DNA from: Xenoacremonium recifei
Taxonomy: Eukaryota > Ascomycota > Sordariomycetes > Hypocreales > Nectriaceae
DNA: 64,000 nt
Direction: 5' to 3'
NCBI GenBank assembly: GCA_012184525.1
Contig: WOFQ01000002.1
Location: 806,001-870,000 of the forward strand
Below the pieces are notes generated by a model. The model had not been told where the DNA came from and searched no databases. It was given only the letters and a program-made list of their open reading frames with translations. The position numbers were made by a program, and so were the translations under genes. Positions 9,512 to 21,566 of this stretch are shown in pieces (position 1 is the first letter of the stretch; the number at the start of each line of letters is the position of its first letter).

Positions 9512-12500
9512 TTACATTCCTTGAAAGCCACCCCTGCCAGAACCAAAGAAACCTCCCCAGTCCGCTTGCATTCCTTGCTGTGTAAACATTTGTTGAATCT
9601 GCCGCTCCTGGTGCCGCTGCGCGTGCGCACGCCTTGATGCCAGTATCTGAGCCTGTTGCTGAGCCTGTCGAGCATGCTGCTGGGCCATCGGATGATTCGC
9701 CTGCAGTCCCATGATGGGATTGGCATCGTACATTTGGTTCGTCAGGTTCATGATGGGCTGGCCCTGTTGATGCATCATATACGGCGGGGGCTGGCCAAAG
9801 ATCTGGCTATCGACATCATCAAATGATCCAGTCAAGAAGAACTGCGTATCCTGGTTTGCATCCGCCATGCTGGTCGGTGTGTCTGTCTTCATCGGGAAGC
9901 CCAACTCCATCATAGGCTGATTGGGGTACGCAAATGGGTCCTCAGACGGGAACATCAGCGAATCCAGCTTGTGCACCGGATTGTTGACATTCAATGGCTG
10001 CGAGGGGTAGGGGTTTCGGGCCGAGCTCGTTGCCGTACTCGTTGAGTCGGGAGTCGCTCGTTGCATGTCAACAGACATGAAGTCTGACAAGCTTGTGGAG
10101 AAGGAGCCGTCTTGGAAGGCCTGGCTTGATGGTGTCTGCATTGTATCAATGGAGCTTCGCGTAACAGGGGTTCTGAAGGTGCTCATCGAGAACCCGCTAC
10201 CACGACGAAGGGTATCATCTGAGCGCAAAGAGGAGATCGTCGTTGGCATAGTTGGGGTCTGAGAGGCGATAGACCCGGGCCCTCCGGGCGCAGACCTCTT
10301 TTTAGATGGTACTGGTCGTATACCTTCTACACTGTCAGGCAGTTGGTCAAACAAGCCCTGCAGAGAGTCCAGTCAGCAACATATAGTTTTCGAATGGATT
10401 TCAGGACACTTACCTGGAGGGCATTTGTAACACGTTCCGCTGACAGATTCTTCTCTGCAAGAGCAGCGATCATCTCCCTGCCCGCTCGAGCATCGGCAAG
10501 AACTTCATTCGAACCGGGCTTCTCGGGATTCTCCGTGGCATAGAAGACAAGAGAAAGAACAGCGAAGAACTCGGTGTATAGCATGAACCAGTATGGACCA
10601 CTGAGAACCCTCTGTTTCCGTATCTCAAGGCCGATGTGCACGATGTTTCGAGACACGCTGATGGCTGCCGCTGCGCATGCGTACGACAGCTCATCAACCT
10701 TGTTGCCCTGGCTAAGACGAGGGGATACGTAGTGCAAGAAGGGTCGATACAACACTAATTGCACATGTGCATAAGCAAATCTTAGTAGGTGGCGTACACT
10801 GTCGGATGGTTAGTTTACTAAACACATATACTAATAGACAAGGTTGAACTTACCGAACGACCTCAATGGGTCCCTCAGCGCTTGGCCGCCAGGTCTGTGG
10901 TAACCTCTCAAACCAACCGTGCAGGTCAGACTCAATCTCCTTGATCCTACTGTAGCTGATCAAGTACGTCGAAGTTGGTTTGTTATCCTTCATGACGCTT
11001 TGTCCGATGCCTTTCATGGGATAGACGTATTTGGTTATTTTGGAAAGAATCTCCATGAGCTGGGTGTGGGCATTGAAGGCCTCGAAGAATGAGGGCGTCC
11101 CTGGGGGTGGCTGGAGGATGCCAGTAGGGGTGAGATATTCGTCGTTGACTTCCGTCGGGAATGGCTGATCGATATCATCAACGTTGAGAAGAAGGGGAAA
11201 GCCGAGCATCGTCGACACGTAAATGTCCATTTGTCGAATGACGTAGAAGACGCGTTTTCGTACTTCTTGTTCCACGGTGTTGATCTTCTCATGGTGAAGA
11301 TTGCGATGAAGACCTATTCGCAACGCAGAGCGAAGCGCAATGCCGACAAAAGCATAACAGCAACTCAGGTTGGAGGTCGCTTGCAGGAACAAAATCATAA
11401 ACAATAGGGCCTGCAACGAGGTAATATCGCGGCAATCAGTGATGTCCTGTAGGAGAGCCCGAGCCGTGTTGTAGTATTTAAGGCTATTTGTCAAATCAGC
11501 AAGGCACGATCTGGGGAGATGTGAGTTGATGTGAGATCTGCCTTACCCTTCTTCAGTGGCTTCCTTATAGGCCAGCTTATCAGGCCCAGAATCGTCCAGG
11601 TTATTGTACATACAACCCAAAGCCATGACAGCATAAAGGAGGCCGAGGAAATGACTCTCGTCCTTGGAAAGATTCTCCAGCGGTCGCTCATAAAGTTTTT
11701 CAAAGCGAGCATTAAACGTCGGAACATGAACAATCCGGACCAGGCAGGTCGCGCAACTGAGAGAATAATAACAGAGTTTCCGCGCCGTTTCTTTAGGTGG
11801 CAGATCCGGATACTGTGAGACACTCGAGAAAGGAGAATTGCCGGCTGTGGTGGATGGCGAGTCGAGATTCGTCAAGGTCGCAGGTCGTTCGCCTCGGGGT
11901 AAAAAGGGGACCTTGCCGACCGGTCCCAGCATGCCACGGAAATGTTCCTTCATGCGTCGGAGAAAGACGGCGCCAGACGAAATGCCGTGAAAATCGATGC
12001 CACCTTTGTCGTCGATATCAAGTTGGCCGATGGAGTCAATCATGGACATAAGCTGCGTATCGTTGGGATCAGAGCCTGGCGGTGGAGGAGCCTGCGGGAC
12101 GCGGGCCTTGGACGCCTGGGCGCGAGCATGTTCTCGATTATGGAACTCTTGCTGAATGGCGGGATCAAGATTCGGGTCGGCCAGATCGACGTCGGGCATG
12201 AACTTGTGAAGCAGCGTCTCGGCACGTTGGAGACGGTTCTCGAGAGCTTCGATGTACTGAGGCGCGGGGTTTCTTCTCCGGTTTGATGGTTTGTCGTAGG
12301 TGCACTCTGGGGAGTAACATTTAGCAACCGCCCAACGACAATCAAGGAGGCAAAGAATTATAAACGGGCTAGTCCTTACCATAACTATAAACTGAGCAAT
12401 GCGTGCAAGGCTGCTTGCCGTCGCATTTGATCTTCTTTCGACGACATTCGTCACAGGCGCGCGTCACTCGCCGTCGCTTCTGGATGGGCTGTGCTGGCGC

Positions 12501-12641
12501 GTCGCCAGCGACTTCGCTCGGTTTGTCATCGTCGAGTTCGTCCCCCGATTTTGCACTTCCGGACGGCGATGGAGCGTCATTCGCCGGCCAGTCTTGAGTT
12601 GATGACTGGCCAGGTTCGTCTTCGGATACTTCTGGTGACAT
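9512..12641 (-). CDS. Zn2Cys6 transcription factor with fungal-specific MHR domain (Asg1-like)
   Basis: Five exons (12641-12380, 12306-11547, 11510-10854, 10798-10414, 10357-9512) join in frame to 969 residues. The binuclear zinc cluster is at residues 63-89 with spacing CX2CX6CX5CX2CX6C. It is preceded by a basic stretch (QKRRRVTR) and followed by a short dimerisation helix (YIEALENRLQRAETLL). The first intron falls within the codon just before the last cysteine. The middle region contains the MHR signature (FVGIALRSALRIGLHRN, then EVRKRVFYVIRQMDIYVSTMLGFP). The C-terminus is rich in Gln, Met, Ser and Pro, which suggests an activation region. The zinc cluster CDGKQPCTHCSVYSYECTY reminds me of Asg1/Hal9/Tbs1-type yeast regulators. 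That is recognition from memory, and target genes are unknown. Confidence 0.92.
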
Positions 12642-15600
12642 GATGGGCTTTTCTCGCGGTCAGCAACATCGACGGCGAGCAACCCCCCGAGCGGGCGTAG
12701 ACGACCACCACGCAAAGCAGCAGGCGATAATGGAGTTCTGGCGGCAGCTTACCAGGTTTCAGGCCAAAGGCCAAGTAGGAAAGAGATCAGGGGGGGAGCA
12801 GTGTCGCGACAGCGAGGTCGACAATGCGCTGCGCTGGAGGAGGGCGGTGCTGCCACTGCTGCTGTTACTGCTATAATGCTGGGACGTCCAGTCTTCGTTG
12901 CCGGTTCCCGATTGTGACGCCAGCGACCGCCCACGTCCCAATTGCCCCAAGACTCAACGACCTAGGCCATCAGACGTGATAACGCAGATCCCGCAGAGGC
13001 GGGTGCGGGATGGGGCGATCTCGAGGTGATGCTGGCGAAGCGTGCAAAATGCTCCCGACGCAGAAACACAGTGGAGGAGGACGGGACTGGGCTGGGCTGG
13101 ATGGAGCGCTGCGGGAGGGAAAACAGATCGCGACGGGCGGGCGAGGGAGGAGAGGAGAGAGGGTACCTCGTGTTCTGGAGCACGGTGCCCTCACACGGTG
13201 CAGCCGCGTTGAACTCTGGTTCAGAGTCACAGTGCGCAGACGAATGCGACAGTACGAGGGGGATCCAGCGGTGGGTTTGGGGGGGATGGGAGGGATGGAT
13301 GGATGGGATGGGGGGTCGCTCCTCCTCCAGCCCGTAAGATGCGGTAACGTAGATAAGGTAGCAGCAGAGAGCCAAGGGGAAATAAAGGTTTGGAGGAGGT
13401 GACTAGAGCGGTGTCTAGCAGGGATTTGGGGGGTTCGGCCTTGAATCTGGGTGCTACTGTAGGTGCTGGCTGAGGCGCCGCCGGTGGGATGTCAGTGGCA
13501 GAGGCCCGCACGCTGCTGCTGCTGCAGCAGTTCTAGGATGCCGCAACAAGGTCGATTGTCTCTCGTTTGTGTCTTATGAGAACCAGCGCGACGGGCGATG
13601 CGCGAATGCCGTGGACGGTGCAGATCTCAGGCGCGCGGGATAAAATTGGATGGATGGACAGGAGACGAGAAGTCAATTCTGATCCAGAACAGAAGACGGA
13701 CGGCAGTGCAAGAGCCGGCAGTCGGGGCCTTGACCTGATTGATCCTCGCACAGTACGTTCATTCCCCGTACGGTACGGCAAAGTACGTACAGGGCAGGCG
13801 CGTACGACGACGATGGAGGGCAACAGCGACTGAGAGAGGAGGTTCGGCCGAGCGAGTTTCCATTGGACGTCGGGCTCGATTTGTCAGGGAGAAAGAAGAA
13901 CACTACGGCTGGCTCGGCAGGCAGGCCACAGAAACAGTTGCAACAATTCCCTCTGCCTGCTACCTACCTAACAACTCAATCTGCGTTGGGAATCTTCCAA
14001 GTGATTCCAGGTCGACCACGATGAGGGATCAACCACAAGAGTGATGGACCGCTGCGAGGAACGAAGCGAGAGGGCTGTGTCCGCGGCGAATACGGACAAA
14101 ACGGTGGGAGACCCGAAGCTCGCTCCGCGGTGTCTCAGTCGGGGACAGCCACCTACAGGGATTTCTAGTCGCTACTACGCTTGCCCGGCACGGCACAGTA
14201 CGAAGTCTACTCTGCGAGAAGCCTAATGAGTCTTCTAGCGGGCACATTCTCGGGGGCTTCTCGACAGGCTGGCGCGTCCCAGCAAGCGCCCTCTCTTCCT
14301 CGTTTCTTCAGCGCAAATGGAAGGCATTGAGAAGGTTCCCGATGGATTTCCTGACCGAGCGGAGCCCACACGCTACAGCAGACGGTGCATGATGGGCGGC
14401 CGCGACGATGCCGTGACGGCGGTTGGTGACTGGTGGACATGGACGACGGCGATGGGGATGCGGGAGATGTGGAGCGTCGAGACGAGGATAGCGTGCGTTA
14501 GGGGAGCAGGGCAAGAAGGAAAATCTTGCGACGGCCGAGGACCCAGCTGTGCGAGTCGGAATCCGACCTGAGAAGTCAACCCCCAGCGCCTGTGATGAGT
14601 GCCCGCCTCGCGACTTCGCGACTGAATGTGGAGAATCCAGCGTGTTTCCGTGCTATCTGCGGCGTGCTTGAGAAGAGGTCAGGCCATAATTGAGTTCCCC
14701 CAGGCCCCATCTTAACCACGGCGGTGGTATAAGGTCAGGCAGTGAGGCGTTGTGCCCGAGTGTTCGGGGCAGTCAAGCAAGCCTCTGACGTGGTTGCTTG
14801 TCTGTTTAGTTGACTCTTTTAATATCCCGGGCTCGCCGGTTTGGAATCCGGAACCGTGATTGGGGACGACCAGGCTTCTGAACAAACGTGAAGCACGGCT
14901 GGGAGAGCAAGTTTTCCTGTGCAGGGGAGTGGGTGTTGGCAGGGCTTTGGCGATGGCCGCCAACACACGCGGTTCTCGTCAGAATGACCGAACTGAAGAG
15001 TGGATGAATGAGAGCAAGTAAGTGGGTTACGCAATGCAGCCTATTGTCGAAGCAATGGAGCTCGTATAATATACTCTACTCTACTCCCTGTGGACGAGAG
15101 CGTCCCCTGCAGGCAACGGGAGGGATAACACAGCGGGAAAGCCGAGTGGTCGGGTCGGCTTCAACTCCTCATTGCCGTGGCTCTCAGCATTGTCATCATC
15201 GCCGCCTGATTCATCCATTGATTCATTCATCCATCCCAATCTCTCGGAGGAGCTCAGAGGCCCTCCATTCATCCACCAACCGGCAGCACAGGGATCCCGC
15301 GGCCAGCCCACGGCACATGACATCACCCTGGATTCCCGGGGCCTGGAGAGTTTCGGCTTGGCGCCAAGCCTACAGCCATCGGCGACGAACCGTCGGATCC
15401 CAGATGAAAAGCCCCCCGTCTAGGGACAAATAGGCGGGAGTTATTGGCCGAAGGGGGGTCTCAAGCGTGAATCGTCGAATGCATGCCACCTGGCCGGCAT
15501 CTCATTGACCACTTCTCCTGCCAGTGTTTTACTCTATGATTGCCCGCTCCGTTCCATGGCTGCAGCTCCCTCCCGCGCATCGCTGCCGGCGATTCTTGGC

Positions 15601-17061
15601 ATCGAGCTTTGTTTCGACTGCGGCCCCCCCTTTAGACCCTTTTGCCCAATCCAGCCCGCCAAGACATCAAACCACGTGTATCTCTGCGCCTATTCTTCCC
15701 CCCCGACGGGCCTCTTTCAACTGCATGTCGTCCTCGTGACTGCGTGAGTATCAAACAGTCCTTCGCAAACGGCTCAACCGCCAGCGGCTTCAGGGAGCCA
15801 CGTCAAGGTCTCAGTCCGACCTGGTCCAGCCCGGCAGACGGCAGATGCGCCGAAACACCAAACCACAGTGGCCGTCCCTCCCACCACTCAGCCGCCTTGC
15901 CTCCCTGCCGAAGTCGCGCCAGTGAAGCCGGTCTTCCGTGCAGGCCTTCCCGCTAGTCGATCAAGGAGACAGCTGGCGCAATGTTTCCCAACTCTCTATC
16001 TAGTCGCCGTTTATTTTCCTTTTCCCCCTTCCTAAAAAGCCGCACTGCAAAGGGTCCTGGCTAGAACACTCTCTTTGGAATTGACTACATCTCTCGCTCT
16101 GGGGCTGTGCAACTCCTATTCAAGCCCCCTTGCGCAGAGGCAACAACAATGACAGATGTTCCCCGTTCAAAGCGACGTCATGGCCCCCTCATTGTCGGTA
16201 TCTCACAGCCGAAGCTAGGGGTGCTTGGCCGTGCTTGACACCAGCGGTTCGAGATCTGATGTCCCTAACCTCTTAGTATCAACGCATCAGAGGCGTTTTT
16301 CCTGCACGTGTTAGACGTCCAAGTTAGTGCATCTTAACCCTGGTCGAAGCGGCTCTTATCAGGGGTTGTAGTTGTCCTCCGTCAACTCTTCTTTCGGCTT
16401 AGATGACACCAACACCCAGAATTGCTGTGCGTCGAATGCACTAGCACGTAGCTATGTACTCTATAATTCCTTCTCCATGTTGCGAGAAGCTCCTCCCAAT
16501 TGCTCAACCACCGAATCATAAGCGTGCTTCGACACTGTCCCTATCAGAGCCCTCGTGGCGGACAAAAGTACCAAACATGCAAAATATCACCAAAACAAGC
16601 CACCATGTCACATCATTTTTCGCTTTGCACAAGCACATGTCCCATCCATCCATGGTAACGTGGAAACTGGTAACCGGGGAACTGGGGCGTCTAATTTTGG
16701 AACCGGCTCATTAACACCCAGAGCATACTCTCATTGCTGCCAGGCACCTTGATCTACTGTGCCGCATGTTATCTAAATGGATGACTCAGCCCTTCAAGGG
16801 CAAATGCGCCAGAGCCTCTAATTCAAGCTTACTTGCCAAGCTCAAGCGAGTGGTACGGTAAATCCTGAACAGTTACCTACTTGATAAATGGTTTGCTCAC
16901 CGAAATCCGCCATGCCCCTCACCGAGAAGCTGCCCCACCTTCAACCACCTTCCGCCTGCCAGTGCACCTTCCCCCACATCATTCAACCTCGCATCACGAC
17001 AGCTCCTTTGAGCTTCACCTCTCTCCGAATTCCGACCTTGTCTTCATATCGCTAAGTCAAC
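12642..17061. other. 4.4 kb gene-poor divergent region upstream of regulator and csn1
   Basis: No ORF here has protein-like content. The longest (about 130-140 codons) are frame shadows rich in Arg, Pro and Ser. The region is GC-rich with simple G-rich and GGAT-type tracts near 13260-13320, and CT-rich stretches towards csn1. The 5' leader and promoter of the Zn2Cys6 gene must lie in the left part and the csn1 promoter in the right. E-box-like CACGTG cores occur near 15675 and 16304. An unspliced or spliced non-coding RNA cannot be excluded. Confidence 0.45.
13273..13315 (+). repeat. G-run tract with quadruplex-type motif
   Basis: Runs of G at 13273-13275, 13279-13285, 13288-13290 and 13292-13294 are separated by 1-3 bases and meet the usual G3+N1-7 quadruplex pattern. 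Two further G runs follow at 13305-13307 and 13310-13315. The tract lies about 630 bp upstream of the start codon of the Zn2Cys6 gene. On the transcribed sense of that gene it would be C-rich, so any quadruplex would form on the DNA strand. Confidence 0.6.
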
Positions 17062-18690
17062 ATGGCGACCTCGGAGTCGGTGACAAATTTCTTTAACCGC
17101 ATGCGGGATATGGGCGGCGTTGTCGTTCCTGGTGAGCTCATCACGCTCCCCGCAACTTCGTCGATCCTACCGAGTACTGACCTCTCTCCAGATCCTCCGA
17201 AATTCGACCTCGAGCTCTATATCCAGAATTATACCGGTACATTTCTCCTTTAATCACACGTATGGGTTCAAAGCCTAACCCAAACCCCTTTTACCAGGCC
17301 GGACGAGATTCGATCGCCTACTTCTCATCGGAAAGTGCAGTGTCCCGCTCTGCGTCGATGCCCTCAAGGCTGCTGTCACCGAAGCGAAACAAGGGAACGA
17401 TATCGGTCGCTACATTGAAGCTTGGGAACACCTCCGGCTTGCGGCGCCCCACGATCCTGACGCGACCAAGGCCGATTCCTGGATCGAGGTCACAGAAAGA
17501 CAGAACAAGACGGATACCCTTCGTCTCGAGCATGAATTGAAAGGCTACCGGAATAACCTTATCAAGGAAAGCATTAGGGTCAGTAAAGTGACTATGAGTA
17601 ACTCGGAGGGCACAAGAGACTAAATCTCCAACAGATGGGGAATGAGGATCTGGGGAAGCATTTCGAGAGTTGCGGTCTTCTCAACGAGGCGGCAGATGCA
17701 TACGGCAGGATGCGACACGACGTGAGCACGCCAAAGCACATAGTAGACTTTGGCGTTCATCTTGTCAGCATATCTCTGCAACGTCGCGACTGGAACATGG
17801 TCTTGAGCAATCTTGCTAAGGTTATTGGACTTCAGACTGACGATGACACGCACTCTACCACGCACTCCAGAGCATATACCAAAGTTGTTTCCGGAATCGC
17901 TCTCATCGGACTGGGCCACTATCAAGAAGCGGCCAAATATTTCATTCAGACTGACTACTCAGTTCCTTCATCCGAGTACAACCATATCGCGAGCGCAAAC
18001 GATGTGGCCACCTACGGAGGTCTCCTTGCCTTGGCTACCATGGATCGGACAGACCTCCAGGAAAAGGTTCTCGACAATGCCTCCTTCCGAAGCTTTCTCG
18101 AACAAGAACCTCATATCCGTAAAGCCGTCAGTTTGTTCGTCAACGGCAAATATTCCGGCTGTTTATCGATTCTGGAATCATATCGCAACGACTACATGTT
18201 GGACATCTATCTTCAATCTCATGTTCCCGCGCTCTATGCGCAGATTCGAAGCAAATGCATTGTTCAATATTGCAGACCGTTCTCTGTCTGCACCCTTGCC
18301 AGTCTCGAGGATGCTTTCGGCAGACCCAATCAGTCCATCGAGGAGGAGCTTGTGTCAATGATTCGAGAAGGGGCTCTAAAGGCCCGGATAGACGGGAGGA
18401 ACAAGGTATGGATCATCTCGTCTAATATTCAAGCTTCACTTCAAAGCACATTTACTGACTTATGACAGCTTCTTGTGGTTGTGCAGCAAGATTCTCGGCG
18501 ATTGATGCACGAAGAGGCTTTGCAAGTTGCAAGCAAATACGAAGAGGAGGCCAAGGAGAGACTTCGACGCCTGAACGTTATCGCCGCCGGTCTCGAGGTC
18601 GTGGGCTCAAAGGTGGTGCCTTTGGCGAGGCAAAAAGTAGACGAGACGTGGTACGATGACTCCCAGGGCGTCCTGGAGCCCCTGAGATAG
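17062..18690 (+). CDS. csn1: COP9 signalosome complex subunit 1 (PCI protein)
   Basis: Five exons (17062-17131, 17192-17236, 17298-17578, 17635-18405, 18469-18690) join in frame to 462 residues. The RPN7-type helical repeat domain runs from about residue 30 to 250 (NYTGRTRFDRLLLIGK, then ELKGYRNNLIKESIRMGNEDLGKHFESCGLLNEAADAY split across an exon junction). A PCI domain follows (FLEQEPHIRKAVSLFVNGKYSGCLSILES, later CTLASLEDAFGRP and EGALKARID). This arrangement is typical of CSN1/GPS1 and the related Rpn7. The subunit is needed for assembly of the complex that removes Nedd8 from cullins, and in filamentous fungi it controls development and light response. CSN1 is preferred over Rpn7 because of the YIQNYTGRTRFDRL start. 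All introns are 56-63 nt. Confidence 0.9.
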
Positions 18691-19112
18691 AGCCGAGACG
18701 GAGTCCGGAGATGGCATTACAGACGAGAAAGTGTTTTAGATGGGGTTTCACGCAAAGCCTGTGGGAAGCACCACACGGTAGATTTGGAGTCGCCAGATGC
18801 TGCATACCTTACAAACATTGCGCTCATGCATCGTGGTTCTGGCGTTCGGGTATCTCGGTATTACGGCACATCGAGAATCGGCTGTGCCCCGTCGCGATGA
18901 AATTTAGGCGCATAGGAGCAACACTTAGAAGCCAATCATGACTATGTATTCCTGCCGCATTTCCGGCAAACGATGCTGATGCCTACTGCACATATAAACA
19001 AAAAAGGGGTATCATGTTCCATACGCCGTGAACTCTCGTCTATTTCTCCACCTCATCTCGCCCTCTCGTGTGCCCCCTTCATAACCAAACATGTACACTC
19101 CCTGCGTCTCCT
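18691..19112. other. Convergent intergenic region, no gene seen
   Basis: Tail-to-tail spacer between csn1 and prp18 that should contain both 3' UTRs. Nothing else is recognisable. Confidence 0.5.
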
Positions 19113-20200
19113 TTAACCCATCAACTGCCGCATATCAGTTGGCGGCCAGCGCACCTGCGCAAAGGTGAGACAGCGCTTGATGCTCTGCAGGTACTTGCGC
19201 GTGACCTCATCACCCATGACGTGGCCCTTCTCGCCGTTGTGCAGCTTCTCGCGCGCGCTGCGCTCGTGAATACCTACCATGGTCACTCCGATAGGCCAAG
19301 CCGCCTTGCCAATGCTCAGGCGCAGGTACCCGTCGTTGGCGTCAACATAGCGGCGCTCCTGAAGTGCCTTGACGATCTCGACGACAGGCTCGAGGAGCGA
19401 ATCGTCGATGTCGCCTTGCTCGAGCTTTCGGAAGAGCTGTGATATGTTAGTGGTAGCGAGAAATAGTAGGAGGGGGGTGCACGTACGGGTTTCATGTTCT
19501 CTCGGGTTTGGATCATGGCATTGTAAGCGGTCTTGCTGGCAGTTGTATCCCGCTTTTCGGCTTCCATGGCCTGCTGGTATTCTGTGAGGACCATCGTAAA
19601 GTAGCTCGCCAGTTGTCTGAAGAGCCACTTCCGGCTCTCGGTATCTTTTGGCACTGTTCCGTCGACCTTCATGTCCTTCTCGTCGACCAACACCAGGGTT
19701 GTCGGTATAGGACCCTTGGTCAAAACTGTCGTCAACTTGCGATATCTCTTCAGCTTCTGTGCATGCCCCTCGCCGAAAAGCGCTACCGGCTCTCCCAACT
19801 CTCTCAGCTTCTCCACAAGCTCCTCCTCCGGAATATCATCCTCCTTCGCAATCTTCCCCTCATCGCTCTCATCGCCATTGTCCACAAGTTCAGGTAAACC
19901 TAGACGCTTCCGCCGCGCGCGCTCTTCTTCACGCTCTTGTTCTTCGCGCCGCTTCCGCGACTCTTCGGCAAGCTTGAGGCGCTTCTCTTCGCGCGCAGCC
20001 TGTTCGGCGGCGACATCGGCTTCACGTTTGCGCTTGGCGGCGACTTTTGCTTCCCGCTCTTCCTCGATACGTTTTTGTTCGGCGAGGTAGGCCTCTTTTC
20101 GTTGGGCTTCGATTTCGGAGCGTTTAAGGTACTTTTTGTCGTCGGAGTCACTCTTCTTCGATTTGGAGAGCTCCTTGTTCATCAAGGATGCGAAATCCAT
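19113..20200 (-). CDS. prp18: Pre-mRNA splicing factor Prp18
   Basis: Two exons (20200-19487, 19436-19113) encode 345 residues. The N-terminal third is a highly charged Lys/Glu/Arg helix. Near residues 125-150 is the splicing-factor motif shared with Prp4 (EEELVEKLRELGEPVALFGE). The C-terminal Prp18 domain is unmistakable: WPIGVTMVGIHERSAREKL, then GHVMGDEVTRKYLQSIKRC and FAQVRWPP, the conserved region that includes the loop needed for the second splicing step. The protein acts with Slu7 and U5 snRNP to dock the 3' splice site in the nucleus. The single intron (50 nt) splits before LFRKLEQGDID. It shares a 415-bp divergent promoter with sap18, another splicing-associated factor. Confidence 0.95.
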
Positions 20201-20615
20201 GATGGTGGAAGTTTGCGGGGTAGAATGTTGTTTTCGGAGGGGCAGTAAACTTAAGAATGAGCTTCCGATATGATTTTGACCCTCTCAATTGGTGACTTGC
20301 TTACTTCCTAGAAGAATCGACGAAGCTAGGTTGGTAGGTACGTAAAGTTGAGATTTGAGATGATGGTCGAACAAGGACACTCAAAGAGAGGTCTTATCGA
20401 TTGCGGATATATCTCGGATATCCTTCGTCATATCCCCAAGGGCCGGGCGCCTCACGAACGGGCGCCTCACGAACGGGCGCCTTTGGGCAAGCACCTTACT
20501 TCAAACAAGTGCACTTTTCTATCTGTTCGGGCATTGGTAGAATAATGATATTTGGCGACTAATCTCATTGGAGATATTCGTCTCCTCTTCCTCTAATTTC
20601 ATTCCGGCACTCAAC
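20201..20615. promoter_or_regulatory. Divergent promoter prp18 / sap18
   Basis: Short shared upstream region of two splicing-linked genes. It contains the 15-bp tandem repeat described separately and otherwise has no ORF of interest. Confidence 0.5.
20445..20482 (+). repeat. 15-bp tandem repeat, 2.5 copies
   Basis: The unit GGGCGCCTCACGAAC occurs at 20445-20459 and 20460-20474, with the first eight bases again at 20475-20482. The copies are identical. The repeat sits in the shared promoter, about 135-170 bp upstream of the sap18 start codon. Confidence 0.9.
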
Positions 20616-21353
20616 ATGACGTCTCCCATTCAAAAGCGGGAGGATTCCGTCCCCTTCCATGTGCAACTGTTCTACAGGAACGGAGGATTTTATCGGTACG
20701 ACATAAACCAACCAAACACTCTCCAATCTCTTAAGTCATAATATGTATGGTGTGATTCTCATTACGATTATAGGCCTGAAGAATTCGCGTCACAGCCCTC
20801 TCCACCACACATATCCGTGTACACATGGCCAGACTGCACACTGAATGAGCTCGCACTGGAACTCGCCGCTGCTGAGCCTCCCATCTTACCTTCACCTTCT
20901 GTTGGAACTCGACTTGCTTTCCAATTGGTGTTTCCTGACTTGCGCAGTACCACCGCCTTGAGTAACGCGCCTCCTCGCTTTGCGTTTAAGGACCTGGGCA
21001 GTATCGTTATCGGCGAAGGAAGCCCAGGCGCAGAAACCGAGGCCGTCGACGTGAGCGTGGGTATTTTCAAGACTTTGAGCGAGGCACGCTTCGTTGTGGG
21101 TGATTATATCTCTTGTGCAATTTTTCCGCCTCTGTCGGATGGGTCAGTAGCACCTGGGATCAGCCCGCGGAGAGACTCGGGAATGGGTCCTCGCGGCAGA
21201 GGGGGCTTCCGCGGCGGTTTTATGGGAAGAGACAATGGCATGCCACCGAGAGGGAACTGGAGAGACGGAGGCGGCCCCGCGGATTTCCCAACAGGCGATT
21301 GGAGCAGGGGAGAGAGGCTACCTGAGAGGAGGAGAGGCCGAGGGCGGTGGTGA
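20616..21353 (+). CDS. sap18: SAP18-like Sin3/ASAP complex protein with RGG tail
   Basis: Two exons (20616-20695, 20774-21353) encode 219 residues. The SAP18 ubiquitin-like fold is recognisable from VPFHVQLFYRNGGFYRPEEF, then SVYTWPDCTLNELALEL, FAFKDLGSIVIG and the ending ARFVVGDYISCAIFP, spanning about residues 10-165. In animals and plants SAP18 belongs both to Sin3 histone deacetylase and to the ASAP/PSAP exon-junction complex with RNPS1 and Acinus. The last 50 residues are Gly/Arg-rich (GPRGRGGFRGGF, then ERRRGRGRW), an RGG-type RNA-binding or methylation region that extends the usual 150-residue protein. The family is secure; the complex it joins in this fungus is inferred. Confidence 0.9.
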
Positions 21354-21566
21354 GGCAATGAACCTTCGGGAGATCACCCGTCAGAGGAAGGCGGTACTCT
21401 GTATATTATACCCAGATCACTTCAATGTTCAAGACTCGTCGCGGGATCGTTCGCAGTTCGCTATGTCTTGCAGTTCACTTCCTGTATTGATTCAAACAAG
21501 GGCATCGTTCCGTTTCGGCCCAGTATATGTACAATTTCCTCACCGCCCCAAAACACCCTGCTCAAT

